Positions 8,989-16,627 of a stretch of DNA of 64,000 bases are shown here, in pieces; the stretch's first letter is position 1; each line of letters opens with the position of its first letter. The translations under genes and the position numbers were made by a program. The notes beneath the pieces were generated by a model. That model had not been told where the DNA came from, made no database searches, and worked only from the letters and a program-made list of their open reading frames with translations. Source of the stretch: Aquamicrobium sp. (GTDB lineage Bacteria; Pseudomonadota; Alphaproteobacteria; Rhizobiales; Rhizobiaceae); NCBI RefSeq assembly GCF_023954335.1, contig NZ_JAMLIE010000001.1:1860001-1924000 (forward strand), read 5' to 3'.

Positions 8989-9663
8989 ATGAAGATTCTT
9001 GTCATCGAAGACGACCGCGAGGCGGCCGATTACCTGAAGAAGGCGCTGGCCGAGGCCGGCCACACCGCCCATGTCGCCTTCGACGGCGAGGAGGGCTTCG
9101 CGCTCGCCTCGCAGGGCGATTACGACGTCCTCGTCGTCGACCGGATGCTGCCGCGCCGCGACGGCCTGTCGGTCATCGCGGAGCTGCGCGCGCGCGACAT
9201 CAGCACGCCGGTGCTGATCCTCTCGGCGCTGGGCGAGGTCGACGACCGCGTCACCGGCCTGCGCGCCGGCGGCGACGATTACCTCACCAAGCCCTACGCC
9301 TTCAGCGAGCTTCTGGCGCGCATCGAGGTGCTCGACAGGCGCACCGGCGGCAAGGAGGTCGAGACGCATTACCGCGTCGGCGACCTCGAGCTCGACCGGC
9401 TGTCGCACACGGTCAAGCGCGCCGGGCAGGAGATCCCGCTCCAGCCGCGCGAGTTCCGGCTGCTCGAATATCTGATGCGCCATGCGGGCCAAGTCGTCAC
9501 CCGCACCATGCTGCTGGAGAATGTCTGGGACTATCATTTCGACCCGCAGACCAACGTCATCGACGTCCATGTCTCGCGCCTGCGCGGCAAGATCGAGAAG
9601 GGCTTCGGCGCGCCCGTCCTGCACACCATTCGCGGCGCCGGCTACATGCTGAAGGCCGGCTGA
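8989..9663 (+). CDS. OmpR-family response regulator
   Basis: 224 residues. The receiver domain has D8/D9, phosphoacceptor D51 (VVDRMLP) and the KPY switch Lys; a winged-helix effector domain follows and ends in IRGAGYML. The start MKILVIEDD is the family form; a longer in-frame start at 8932 would read through the degP terminator. It overlaps the following kinase gene (TGATG at 9661), so the two are co-translated. In Sinorhizobium a similar pair lies between degP and glnE. The signal is unknown; linkage to degP suggests envelope stress but this is inference. Confidence 0.88.
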   Translation: MKILVIEDDREAADYLKKALAEAGHTAHVAFDGEEGFALASQGDYDVLVVDRMLPRRDGLSVIAELRARDISTPVLILSALGEVDDRVTGLRAGGDDYLTKPYAFSELLARIEVLDRRTGGKEVETHYRVGDLELDRLSHTVKRAGQEIPLQPREFRLLEYLMRHAGQVVTRTMLLENVWDYHFDPQTNVIDVHVSRLRGKIEKGFGAPVLHTIRGAGYMLKAG

Positions 9664-11123
9664 TGCGGCTGCCCGCCGTCATGAAGACCACGGCGGCGCG
9701 GCTTTCGGCGCTGTTCCTGATCCTGTTCGCGCTCTGCGCGGCAGTGCTGGTCGCCTACATGTCCTCGCTTTCCGTGCGCATGCTGACCAGCCAGACGCAG
9801 GAAACGATCATGGCCGAGATGCAGGGGCTGGACGACGCCTACCGGCGCGGCGGCCTGCCGACGCTGGTGCGCGTGGTCGAGGTGCGCTCGCGCCAGCCGG
9901 GCGCGAACCTCTATCTGATCGCCGACCCGAACGGGCGCATCCTGACCGGCAATGTCGAGAGCCTCGAGCCGGGCGTGCTCGAGGTCGAGGGCTGGACGCA
10001 GAAGCCCTTCGCCTATCGCCGCTACGGCGACAGCGACGCGGCGCGCCGCGCCCAGCGCGGCGAGGGCGACGAGCCGGCCGCGGCCCCGGCGGCGGAGACG
10101 CGTCACCAAGCGCTGGCGCTGGTGCTGCGCCTGCCCAACGGCATGATCCTGCTCGTCGGCCGCGACCTCGGCGAGCCGGAGCAGCTGCGCGGCATCGTCA
10201 ACCACGCCCTGCTTCTCGCCTTCGCCATGATGGGCGTCGGCGCGCTGCTGATCTGGTTCTTCGTCGGCCGGCACGCGCTGAAGCGCATCGACGCCGTATC
10301 CGAGGCCAGCCGCCGCATCATGGGCGGCGATCTCTCCGGCCGCCTTCCCGTCACCGGCTCCGGCGACGAGTTCGACCGGCTGTCGGAGAATTTGAACGTC
10401 ATGCTGGCGCGCATCGCGCGGTTGAACGACGGGCTGAAGCAGGTTTCCGACAACATCGCCCATGATCTGAAGACGCCGCTGACGCGCCTGCGCAACCGCG
10501 CCGAGGCTGCCCTTGCCGGCAAGCCGCGCACCGCCGATTACCGCGCCGCGCTCGAGGCCGCGATCGCCGAATCCGACCAGTTAATCCGCACCTTCAACGC
10601 CATCCTGATGATCTCGCGGCTCGAGGCCGGCTATTCGGCCGAGCAGACCGCGCCGGTCGATCTGGCAGCCATCGTCGCCGATGTGGTCGAGCTCTACGAG
10701 CCGCTGGCCGAGGAGGTCGGCGTCGCGCTGTCCGTCGGCAAGGTCGCGACTGTCACGCTCGACGCCAATCGCGAGCTCGTCGGTCAGGCGCTGTCCAATG
10801 TCGTCGACAACGCCATCAAATACGCGGCCGGCTCGGGCGACGCGCCCTCCGTCAGGGTCTCGCTCGTCCGCGGCGGCGGCGATGTGGTGCTGGAGGTGGC
10901 CGACAACGGCCCTGGCGTTCCCCCCGAGGATCTGGAGCGCGTCACCGAGCGGTTCGTGCGGCTGGAGCAGAGCCGCTCGCAGCCCGGCTCCGGCCTCGGC
11001 CTCAGCCTGACGCGGGCGGTGATGGAATTTCACGGCGGCAGGCTTGAATTGTCGGCGCAAAACCCCGGACTATCGGTCAGGATGATCTTTCCGGGCGATT
11101 CGAAGCGGCATGGCGACACCTGA
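9663..11123 (+). CDS. EnvZ/QseC-type sensor histidine kinase
   Basis: 486 residues. Membrane helices at about 14-35 and 182-202 flank a periplasmic domain of about 145 residues containing a low-complexity acidic/Ala segment. HAMP follows, then HisKA with H267 (NIAHDLKTPLTRLR) and an ATPase domain with N box NVVDNAIKYA, DNGPGVP and GSGLGLSL. Cognate of the preceding regulator. Its last 14 bases overlap the glnE start, so expression of this system and of the glutamine synthetase regulator is linked. Confidence 0.88.
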   Translation: MRLPAVMKTTAARLSALFLILFALCAAVLVAYMSSLSVRMLTSQTQETIMAEMQGLDDAYRRGGLPTLVRVVEVRSRQPGANLYLIADPNGRILTGNVESLEPGVLEVEGWTQKPFAYRRYGDSDAARRAQRGEGDEPAAAPAAETRHQALALVLRLPNGMILLVGRDLGEPEQLRGIVNHALLLAFAMMGVGALLIWFFVGRHALKRIDAVSEASRRIMGGDLSGRLPVTGSGDEFDRLSENLNVMLARIARLNDGLKQVSDNIAHDLKTPLTRLRNRAEAALAGKPRTADYRAALEAAIAESDQLIRTFNAILMISRLEAGYSAEQTAPVDLAAIVADVVELYEPLAEEVGVALSVGKVATVTLDANRELVGQALSNVVDNAIKYAAGSGDAPSVRVSLVRGGGDVVLEVADNGPGVPPEDLERVTERFVRLEQSRSQPGSGLGLSLTRAVMEFHGGRLELSAQNPGLSVRMIFPGDSKRHGDT

Positions 11124-14067
11124 GACGGGCGAGAACTGGTTCGGCAAGCCGGTGGCGGTGCTGGCGCCGCTCGACGCGGACAACGCGGCCGCGATCCTGC
11201 GCGATCTGGCGCAAAGCGCGCGCGAGCGGGACCTGCCGCGCCTCGCCGCGCTCGCCGCCGGCGGCTCGCCGCTCGCCGCCTTCCTCGGCGCGATGCTCGA
11301 CCTTTCCCCCTTCATGCGCGATGCGGCGCGGCGGCGGCCGCAGATGCTCGACGCCCTTTTCGACACGCCGGCCGAGCGGCGCATCGATGAGCTGAACGCG
11401 GCCATCGCCCTTGCCGGCGATGCGGAGGGCCAGACCGAGGCCGGCCTGATGCAGGCGCTGCGCGAATTGAAGGGCGAAGCCCATTTCCTGATCGCGCTCG
11501 CCGACCTCGCCGGCGCTGCCGACGCGCAGGCGACGGTGCGGCGGCTGAGCACGCTCGCCGATGCCTGCGTCGCCGCCACGGTGCGTTTCCTGCTGCGCGA
11601 GGCGCACCGTGCCGGCAAGATCGCGCTGCCGGACCTTACCGACCCCGGCAAGGGCTCGGGCCTCATCCTGCTCGGCATGGGCAAGCTCGGTGCGCACGAG
11701 CTCAATTTCTCGTCCGACATCGACCTGATCGTCTTCTTCGATCCGGCCGCGCCCGCGATCGTCGATCCCTACGAGGCGACGGACATCTTCGCCCGCATGA
11801 CCAAGCGGCTGGTGCGCATCCTGCAGGACCGCACCGGGCACGGCTACGTCTTCCGCACCGACCTGCGCCTGCGCCCCGATCCCGGCTCGACGCCCCTCGC
11901 CATTCCCGTCGGCGCCGCGCTCGTCTATTACGAGAGCCGCGGCCAGAACTGGGAGCGCGCGGCGATGATCAAGGCCCGGCCAGTTGCCGGCGACATCGCC
12001 GCCGGCGCGGCGTTCCTCGAGGAGCTCACGCCTTACGTCTGGCGCAAATACATGGATTTCGCGGCCATCGCCGACGTCCACTCGATCAAGCGCCAGATCC
12101 ACGCCCACAAGGGCCACGGCGAGGTCGCCGTCAAGGGCCACAACGTCAAGCTCGGCCGCGGCGGCATCCGCGAGATCGAGTTCTTCGTCCAGACCCAGCA
12201 GCTGATCGCCGGCGGCCGCTTTCCCGAGCTGCGCGGCCGCGAGACCGTGGCGATGCTGGACGCGCTGGCCAAGGGCGGCTGGATCACGCCGGAGGCGGCG
12301 CAGGCTCTTCGCAGCCAGTACTGGTTCCTGCGCGATGTCGAGCACGCCATCCAGATGGTCGCCGACGAGCAGACCCACACTTTGCCGGAGGACGACGAGG
12401 GGCTGGAGCGCATCGCCCACATGCTCGGCTTCGCCGATGCCGAGGCGTTCTCGTCGTCCTTCCGCGCCTCGCTGCACATGGTCGAGCGCCACTACGCCGC
12501 GCTGTTCGAGGCCGCGCCGCAGCTTTCGCGCGGGGTCGGCAATCTCGTCTTCACCGGCGACGTCGACGACCCCTCGACCTTGCAGACGCTGTCGGAGCTG
12601 GGTTTCGAGCGGCCGAGCGACATCTGCCGCGTCATCCGCACCTGGCATTTCGGCCGCTATCGCGCCACGCAGTCGGCCGAGGCGCGCGAGCGGCTGACCG
12701 AGCTGACGCCGGCGCTGCTCGAGACCTTCGGCAAGACGCGCCGGGCCGACGAGGCGCTGATGCGCTTCGACGCGTTCCTTTCCGGCCTGCCGGCCGGCAT
12801 CCAGCTCTTCTCGCTGCTCCAGTCGAACCCGGCGCTGCTTGGCTTGATCGCCACCATCATGGGCGCGGCGCCGCGGCTCGCCGCCATCGTCACCCGCCGG
12901 CCGCACGTCTTCGACGGGCTGCTCGATCCCGGCCTGATGAGCGAGCTGCCGAACAAGGCGTACCTGAAGACCCGCCTCGACACCTTCCTGCAAGGCGTCG
13001 AGCTGCACGAGGAAAAGCTCGACCGCCTGCGCATCTTCGCCGCCGAGCAGAAATTCCTGATCGGCGTCAGGCTGCTCACCGGCGCCATCGACGCCGAACG
13101 CGCCGGCAAGGCGTTCTCCGACCTCGCGGACCTGACCATCGCCGCGGCGCTCGACGCGGTGAAGGCCGAGTTCGCCCTGCGCCACGGCAAGGTCGCGGGC
13201 GGCGAGGTCGCCATCCTCGGCATGGGCAAGCTCGGCAGCCGCGAGCTGACGGCCGGCTCCGACGTCGACCTCATCCTGCTCTACGACCATGGCGAGGCGG
13301 CCGAGGAATCGGACGGCGACAAGCCGCTTGCCCCGTCGCACTATTATGCGCGGCTGACGCAGCGGCTGATCGCCGCCGTCTCCGCCCCGACGGCCGAGGG
13401 CGTGCTCTACGAGCTCGATTTGCGCCTGCGTCCGTCCGGCAACAAGGGGCCGGTCGCCACCCATATCGACGCCTTCCGCAAGTACCAGCGCGAGGAAGCC
13501 TGGACATGGGAGCACATGGCGCTGACGCGCGCGCGGCCCATCGCCGGCGGCAAGGCGCTGTGCGAGCGGGTGGAGGCCGAGGTCGCCGACATCCTCGCCC
13601 GCGCGCGCGACGCGCGAAAGGTGTTCGCGGACGCGGCCGAGATGCGCGCGGTGCTCGCCGAGGAGAAGCCGCCGCGCGACATCTGGGACCTGAAGCTGAT
13701 CCCCGGCGGCCAGATCGACCTCGAATTCATCGCCCAGTGCGCGCGGCTGACCGACGCCATCCTGCCCGACGTGTGGCCGCCGACCTCGACCGGCGACGCG
13801 CTGGCGCGGCTCAGCCCCGACTTCTGCGACGCGCAGGCGCGCGACGAGCTCGTCGCGGCCTACGAGCTTTACCTCACGCTGACGCAGATCGTGCGCCTGT
13901 GCCTGACCGGGCCGCTCGACCCGAAGGACGTGCCGCCGGGGCTGGCCGACCTTCTCCTGCGCTCGACCGACCTGCCGGACCTGTCGGTTCTCGAAGCCCA
14001 TATCGGCGAGACGGCGGCACGGATCGAGGCGCATTTCTCGGCGTTGGTGAAGGGCCGCGCGGGGTAG
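11110..14067 (+). CDS. glnE: Bifunctional glutamine synthetase adenylyltransferase/deadenylase GlnE
   Basis: 985 residues. Two nucleotidyltransferase domains are visible: the N-terminal deadenylase with GMGKLGAHELNFSSDIDLIVF (Asp-x-Asp metal ligands, about residue 195) and the C-terminal adenylylase with GMGKLGSRELTAGSDVDLIL (about residue 705), separated by helical regulatory regions. It attaches and removes AMP on glutamine synthetase in response to PII and glutamine. ATG 11110 lies inside the end of the kinase gene. Full family length. Confidence 0.95.
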   Translation: MATPETGENWFGKPVAVLAPLDADNAAAILRDLAQSARERDLPRLAALAAGGSPLAAFLGAMLDLSPFMRDAARRRPQMLDALFDTPAERRIDELNAAIALAGDAEGQTEAGLMQALRELKGEAHFLIALADLAGAADAQATVRRLSTLADACVAATVRFLLREAHRAGKIALPDLTDPGKGSGLILLGMGKLGAHELNFSSDIDLIVFFDPAAPAIVDPYEATDIFARMTKRLVRILQDRTGHGYVFRTDLRLRPDPGSTPLAIPVGAALVYYESRGQNWERAAMIKARPVAGDIAAGAAFLEELTPYVWRKYMDFAAIADVHSIKRQIHAHKGHGEVAVKGHNVKLGRGGIREIEFFVQTQQLIAGGRFPELRGRETVAMLDALAKGGWITPEAAQALRSQYWFLRDVEHAIQMVADEQTHTLPEDDEGLERIAHMLGFADAEAFSSSFRASLHMVERHYAALFEAAPQLSRGVGNLVFTGDVDDPSTLQTLSELGFERPSDICRVIRTWHFGRYRATQSAEARERLTELTPALLETFGKTRRADEALMRFDAFLSGLPAGIQLFSLLQSNPALLGLIATIMGAAPRLAAIVTRRPHVFDGLLDPGLMSELPNKAYLKTRLDTFLQGVELHEEKLDRLRIFAAEQKFLIGVRLLTGAIDAERAGKAFSDLADLTIAAALDAVKAEFALRHGKVAGGEVAILGMGKLGSRELTAGSDVDLILLYDHGEAAEESDGDKPLAPSHYYARLTQRLIAAVSAPTAEGVLYELDLRLRPSGNKGPVATHIDAFRKYQREEAWTWEHMALTRARPIAGGKALCERVEAEVADILARARDARKVFADAAEMRAVLAEEKPPRDIWDLKLIPGGQIDLEFIAQCARLTDAILPDVWPPTSTGDALARLSPDFCDAQARDELVAAYELYLTLTQIVRLCLTGPLDPKDVPPGLADLLLRSTDLPDLSVLEAHIGETAARIEAHFSALVKGRAG

Positions 14068-14080
14068 GGAAGGGTGCGGC

Positions 14081-16426
14081 TCAGGCCGCCTTCCTCGCCG
14101 GGTTGCGCACCGGGATGCGCACCGAGACGATGGTGCCGACGCCTTCGGTCGAGCGGATCTTCAGCGCGCCGCCATGCAGCTCGGCGAGGCTGCGCGAGAT
14201 CGCGAGCCCCAGCCCCGAGCCGGTATGGTTCTTGGAGAACTGGTTCTGCACCTGCTCGAAGGGCCGGCCGAGCTTCTTCAGGGCGTCCTTGGGGATGCCG
14301 CAGCCCGTGTCCTCGATGCTCAGCATGATCGCGCCCGCCACCTTGCGCGCGCGCATGGTGATGCGCCCGCCCTCGCCGGTGAACTTCACCGCGTTGGACA
14401 GAAGGTTGATGACGATCTGCTTGATCGCCCGCCGGTCGGCGTAAAGCACCATGTCGGCGGCGATCTGCGTGTCGAGCGTGATCGACTTCTCCGCCGCCTG
14501 AAGCGCCACCACCCGCACCGTCTCGTCGATGAGCGGGCTCAAATCGATGCCCTCGCGGTCGATGGAGAACTGGCCCGCCTCGATCTTCGACATGTCGAGG
14601 ATGTCGTTGATGACGCCGAGGAGATACGAGCCGGCCGAGTGGATGTCCTTGATGTACTCCTCGTATTTCTCGCTGCCCAGCGGCCCGAAATAGGCCTGCT
14701 GGATCATTTCCGAGAAGCCGATGATGGCGTTGAGCGGCGTGCGCAGCTCATGGCTCATATTGGCCAGGAATTCGGACTTGGCGCGGCTCGCCGCCTCGGC
14801 GCGCTCGGTCTCGCGCATGTATTTGCGGTTGATCTCGACCAGCTCGGCCGTGCGCTCGCCCTCGGCCTTGCGGGCCAGCGACAGGTCGTGGATCGTCGCC
14901 ATCAGCCGCTGCTCGCTGTCCTGCAGCTTGGTCTGGTGCTGCTTCAGCTGGGTGATGTCGGCGCCGACCGAGACCATGCCGCCGTCGCGCGTCTTCAATT
15001 CGTTGACCTGGAGCCAGCGCCCGTCCGCGAGCTGGCGCTCCCAGCTTGCGCCGCCGGAGGGGCCGTTGGGGTTGGCCAGCCGGCGCTCGGCGGCCAGCGC
15101 CGTCATCCGCTTCTCGACCGTGTCGCGCGGCGTTCCCGGCACCACGTCGTCGTCGCAAAGGCCCATGTCCTGCTGGTATTTCGAGTTGCACATCACGAGG
15201 TTGCGGCCCGAATCCCACAGGACGAAGGATTCCGAGATGCTCTCGATGGCGGTGCGCAGGCGCAGGTCCGCCGTTTCCGACTGCTGCGCCAGCGTGCGCT
15301 GCTCGGTGACGTCGACGGCGATGCCGATCAGGTGGATGTCGGTGGCATTGGGGTCGTTGACCTGCGCCTTGGCCCTGATCCACACCCATTGCCCGTCGGC
15401 GCGGCGCATGCGGAAGACGTGGTCGATCTGGTCGACCTCGCGCGAGACGATCCGGTTCGCCATCTCGAACAGGTCGCCGTCGCCCTCGTGGATGATCTCG
15501 GCCACCGCGCCGAAGGACAGCATCGCGTCGGACGGCTCGTAGCCGAGCATGTCGTACATCGAGCGCGACCAGTACATGCGCCCGCGCATCATGTCCCAGT
15601 CCCACAGGCCGCAGCGCCCGCGCACCAGCGCCATGTCGACGCGCTGGTGCGCCTCCATGTAGAGCCGGTCCGCCGCTTGCGCCCGGGCCGCCTGGCTGAA
15701 ATAGGCGTAGAGGACGACGAGAAGGACCGCCGCCGTCGCCACGAACAGGGTGATGTTGAAGGTCGCTGTCTCGCGCCAGTCGGCGAAGACGGCGTCCTGG
15801 GCGATCATGGCGACCGCCGCGCCCTGCCGCTCGCCGGGAAGGCTCACCGCCGCCAGCCAGGGCTGCCCGGCGATCGTCACCTCCATGACGCCGGCGCGCG
15901 CGCCGAACAGGAAAAGCGGCTGGCCGCCGGCGATGAATGTCTCGAGCGCAAGCCCCTGCCATTTCGCGCCCGAAGGCGTCGCCGCCCGCACCGTCAGGTC
16001 GCCGTCCGTGACCAGCAGCACGTGGTCGCGGTTGAGCGCGCCCGTCGCCGCGGTCTCCGAGACGATGGTGTTCCATGCTTCCGCGTCCGGCTCGTCTGCG
16101 TCCGCCTCGCCGGGCGCGTGCGTCAGCGCGACGGCGTGGGAAAGCTGGCCGGCGGCGAGCGAGAGGATGCCCCGCGCCTGGCGCTCGACGTCGTCGCGGT
16201 CGTTCATCAGCGCAAGCCCGCGCGAGACGGCGATGACCGCGAGGAAGACGACGATGAGAATCGGGATGGCGCGCCGCAGCACAGGCTCGGCCGCGAGAAG
16301 CCGCTGGTAGGCCGGCTCGGCGATGAGGCGCGCATTGCCCATCAGCCCGGCCTTCGCCCGGCTTGCCGCCGTGCGGCGGGCATGAAAGCTCCCTCCGGTC
16401 GCGCCCCACGCGTCCGTCTTGGCCAT
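14081..16426 (-). CDS. pleC: PAS-containing sensor histidine kinase/phosphatase PleC
   Basis: 781 residues from ATG 16426, preceded by GGAGAG. Two membrane helices (about 52-70 and 218-238) bracket a periplasmic domain. Then come three PAS-type segments (one with MYWSRSMYDMLGYEPSD), a coiled-coil linker, HisKA with FLANMSHELRTPLNAIIGF, and an ATPase domain ending in VRIPVRNPARKAA. Domain order and position after glnE match rhizobial PleC, which controls the phosphorylation of the polarity regulator DivK and thus the CtrA pathway. Convergent with glnE (13 bp apart). The upstream region carries a GANTC cluster and a heptad repeat. Confidence 0.82.
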   Translation of the reverse strand: MAKTDAWGATGGSFHARRTAASRAKAGLMGNARLIAEPAYQRLLAAEPVLRRAIPILIVVFLAVIAVSRGLALMNDRDDVERQARGILSLAAGQLSHAVALTHAPGEADADEPDAEAWNTIVSETAATGALNRDHVLLVTDGDLTVRAATPSGAKWQGLALETFIAGGQPLFLFGARAGVMEVTIAGQPWLAAVSLPGERQGAAVAMIAQDAVFADWRETATFNITLFVATAAVLLVVLYAYFSQAARAQAADRLYMEAHQRVDMALVRGRCGLWDWDMMRGRMYWSRSMYDMLGYEPSDAMLSFGAVAEIIHEGDGDLFEMANRIVSREVDQIDHVFRMRRADGQWVWIRAKAQVNDPNATDIHLIGIAVDVTEQRTLAQQSETADLRLRTAIESISESFVLWDSGRNLVMCNSKYQQDMGLCDDDVVPGTPRDTVEKRMTALAAERRLANPNGPSGGASWERQLADGRWLQVNELKTRDGGMVSVGADITQLKQHQTKLQDSEQRLMATIHDLSLARKAEGERTAELVEINRKYMRETERAEAASRAKSEFLANMSHELRTPLNAIIGFSEMIQQAYFGPLGSEKYEEYIKDIHSAGSYLLGVINDILDMSKIEAGQFSIDREGIDLSPLIDETVRVVALQAAEKSITLDTQIAADMVLYADRRAIKQIVINLLSNAVKFTGEGGRITMRARKVAGAIMLSIEDTGCGIPKDALKKLGRPFEQVQNQFSKNHTGSGLGLAISRSLAELHGGALKIRSTEGVGTIVSVRIPVRNPARKAA

Positions 16427-16475
16427 GAATGGCTCTCCGATCCTGTCCCCTTGTGACCCGGCAACCCCGTACGCC

Positions 16476-16507
16476 CGAATCACCCATAAGGAATCAGAGG
16501 TGATTCG
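16476..16507. promoter_or_regulatory. Cluster of three GANTC (CcrM/GcrA) sites upstream of pleC
   Basis: GAATC at 16477 and 16491 and GATTC at 16502 fall within 30 bp, 51-76 bp upstream of the pleC start. Two of them (16476-16482 on the minus strand, 16501-16507 on the plus strand) fit the Caulobacter GcrA motif YGAKTCG in opposite orientations. GANTC is methylated by CcrM in alphaproteobacteria. A cell-cycle-controlled pleC promoter is the inference. Confidence 0.55.
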
Positions 16508-16550
16508 CCGTGTCCAGAGCGGGGGCGGGCAAAAGTTGAGAAATTGTTGA

Positions 16551-16627
16551 GAGTGAGTAGTGAGTAGGGAATAGTGAGTAGTGAGGGCGAGTCCACTACT
16601 CACTATTCCCTACTCACTACTCGCTCC
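16551..16627. repeat. Heptad (TAGNGAR) inverted repeat, locus 1
   Basis: Two arms (16551-16585 and 16593-16627) are nearly perfect inverted copies around a loop of about 8 bases. Each arm is built of 7-mers in phase: TAGTGAG, TAGGGAA, TAGTGAG, TAGTG. The right arm begins directly after the TGA of pepN (16628-16630) and reads TAGs on the minus strand, the direction leaving pepN; the left arm reads them on the plus strand. The arms together could form a hairpin with a stem of about 33 bp. Same family as the repeats at 24688 and 28704. Confidence 0.9.

Noticed and set aside
11077..14034. A 985-residue open frame antisense to glnE, as long as glnE itself
   Set aside because: It mirrors glnE codon by codon in GC-rich DNA, has Arg/Ala/Gly/Leu-biased composition and no domain or RBS. 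The glnE motifs on the plus strand are unambiguous.
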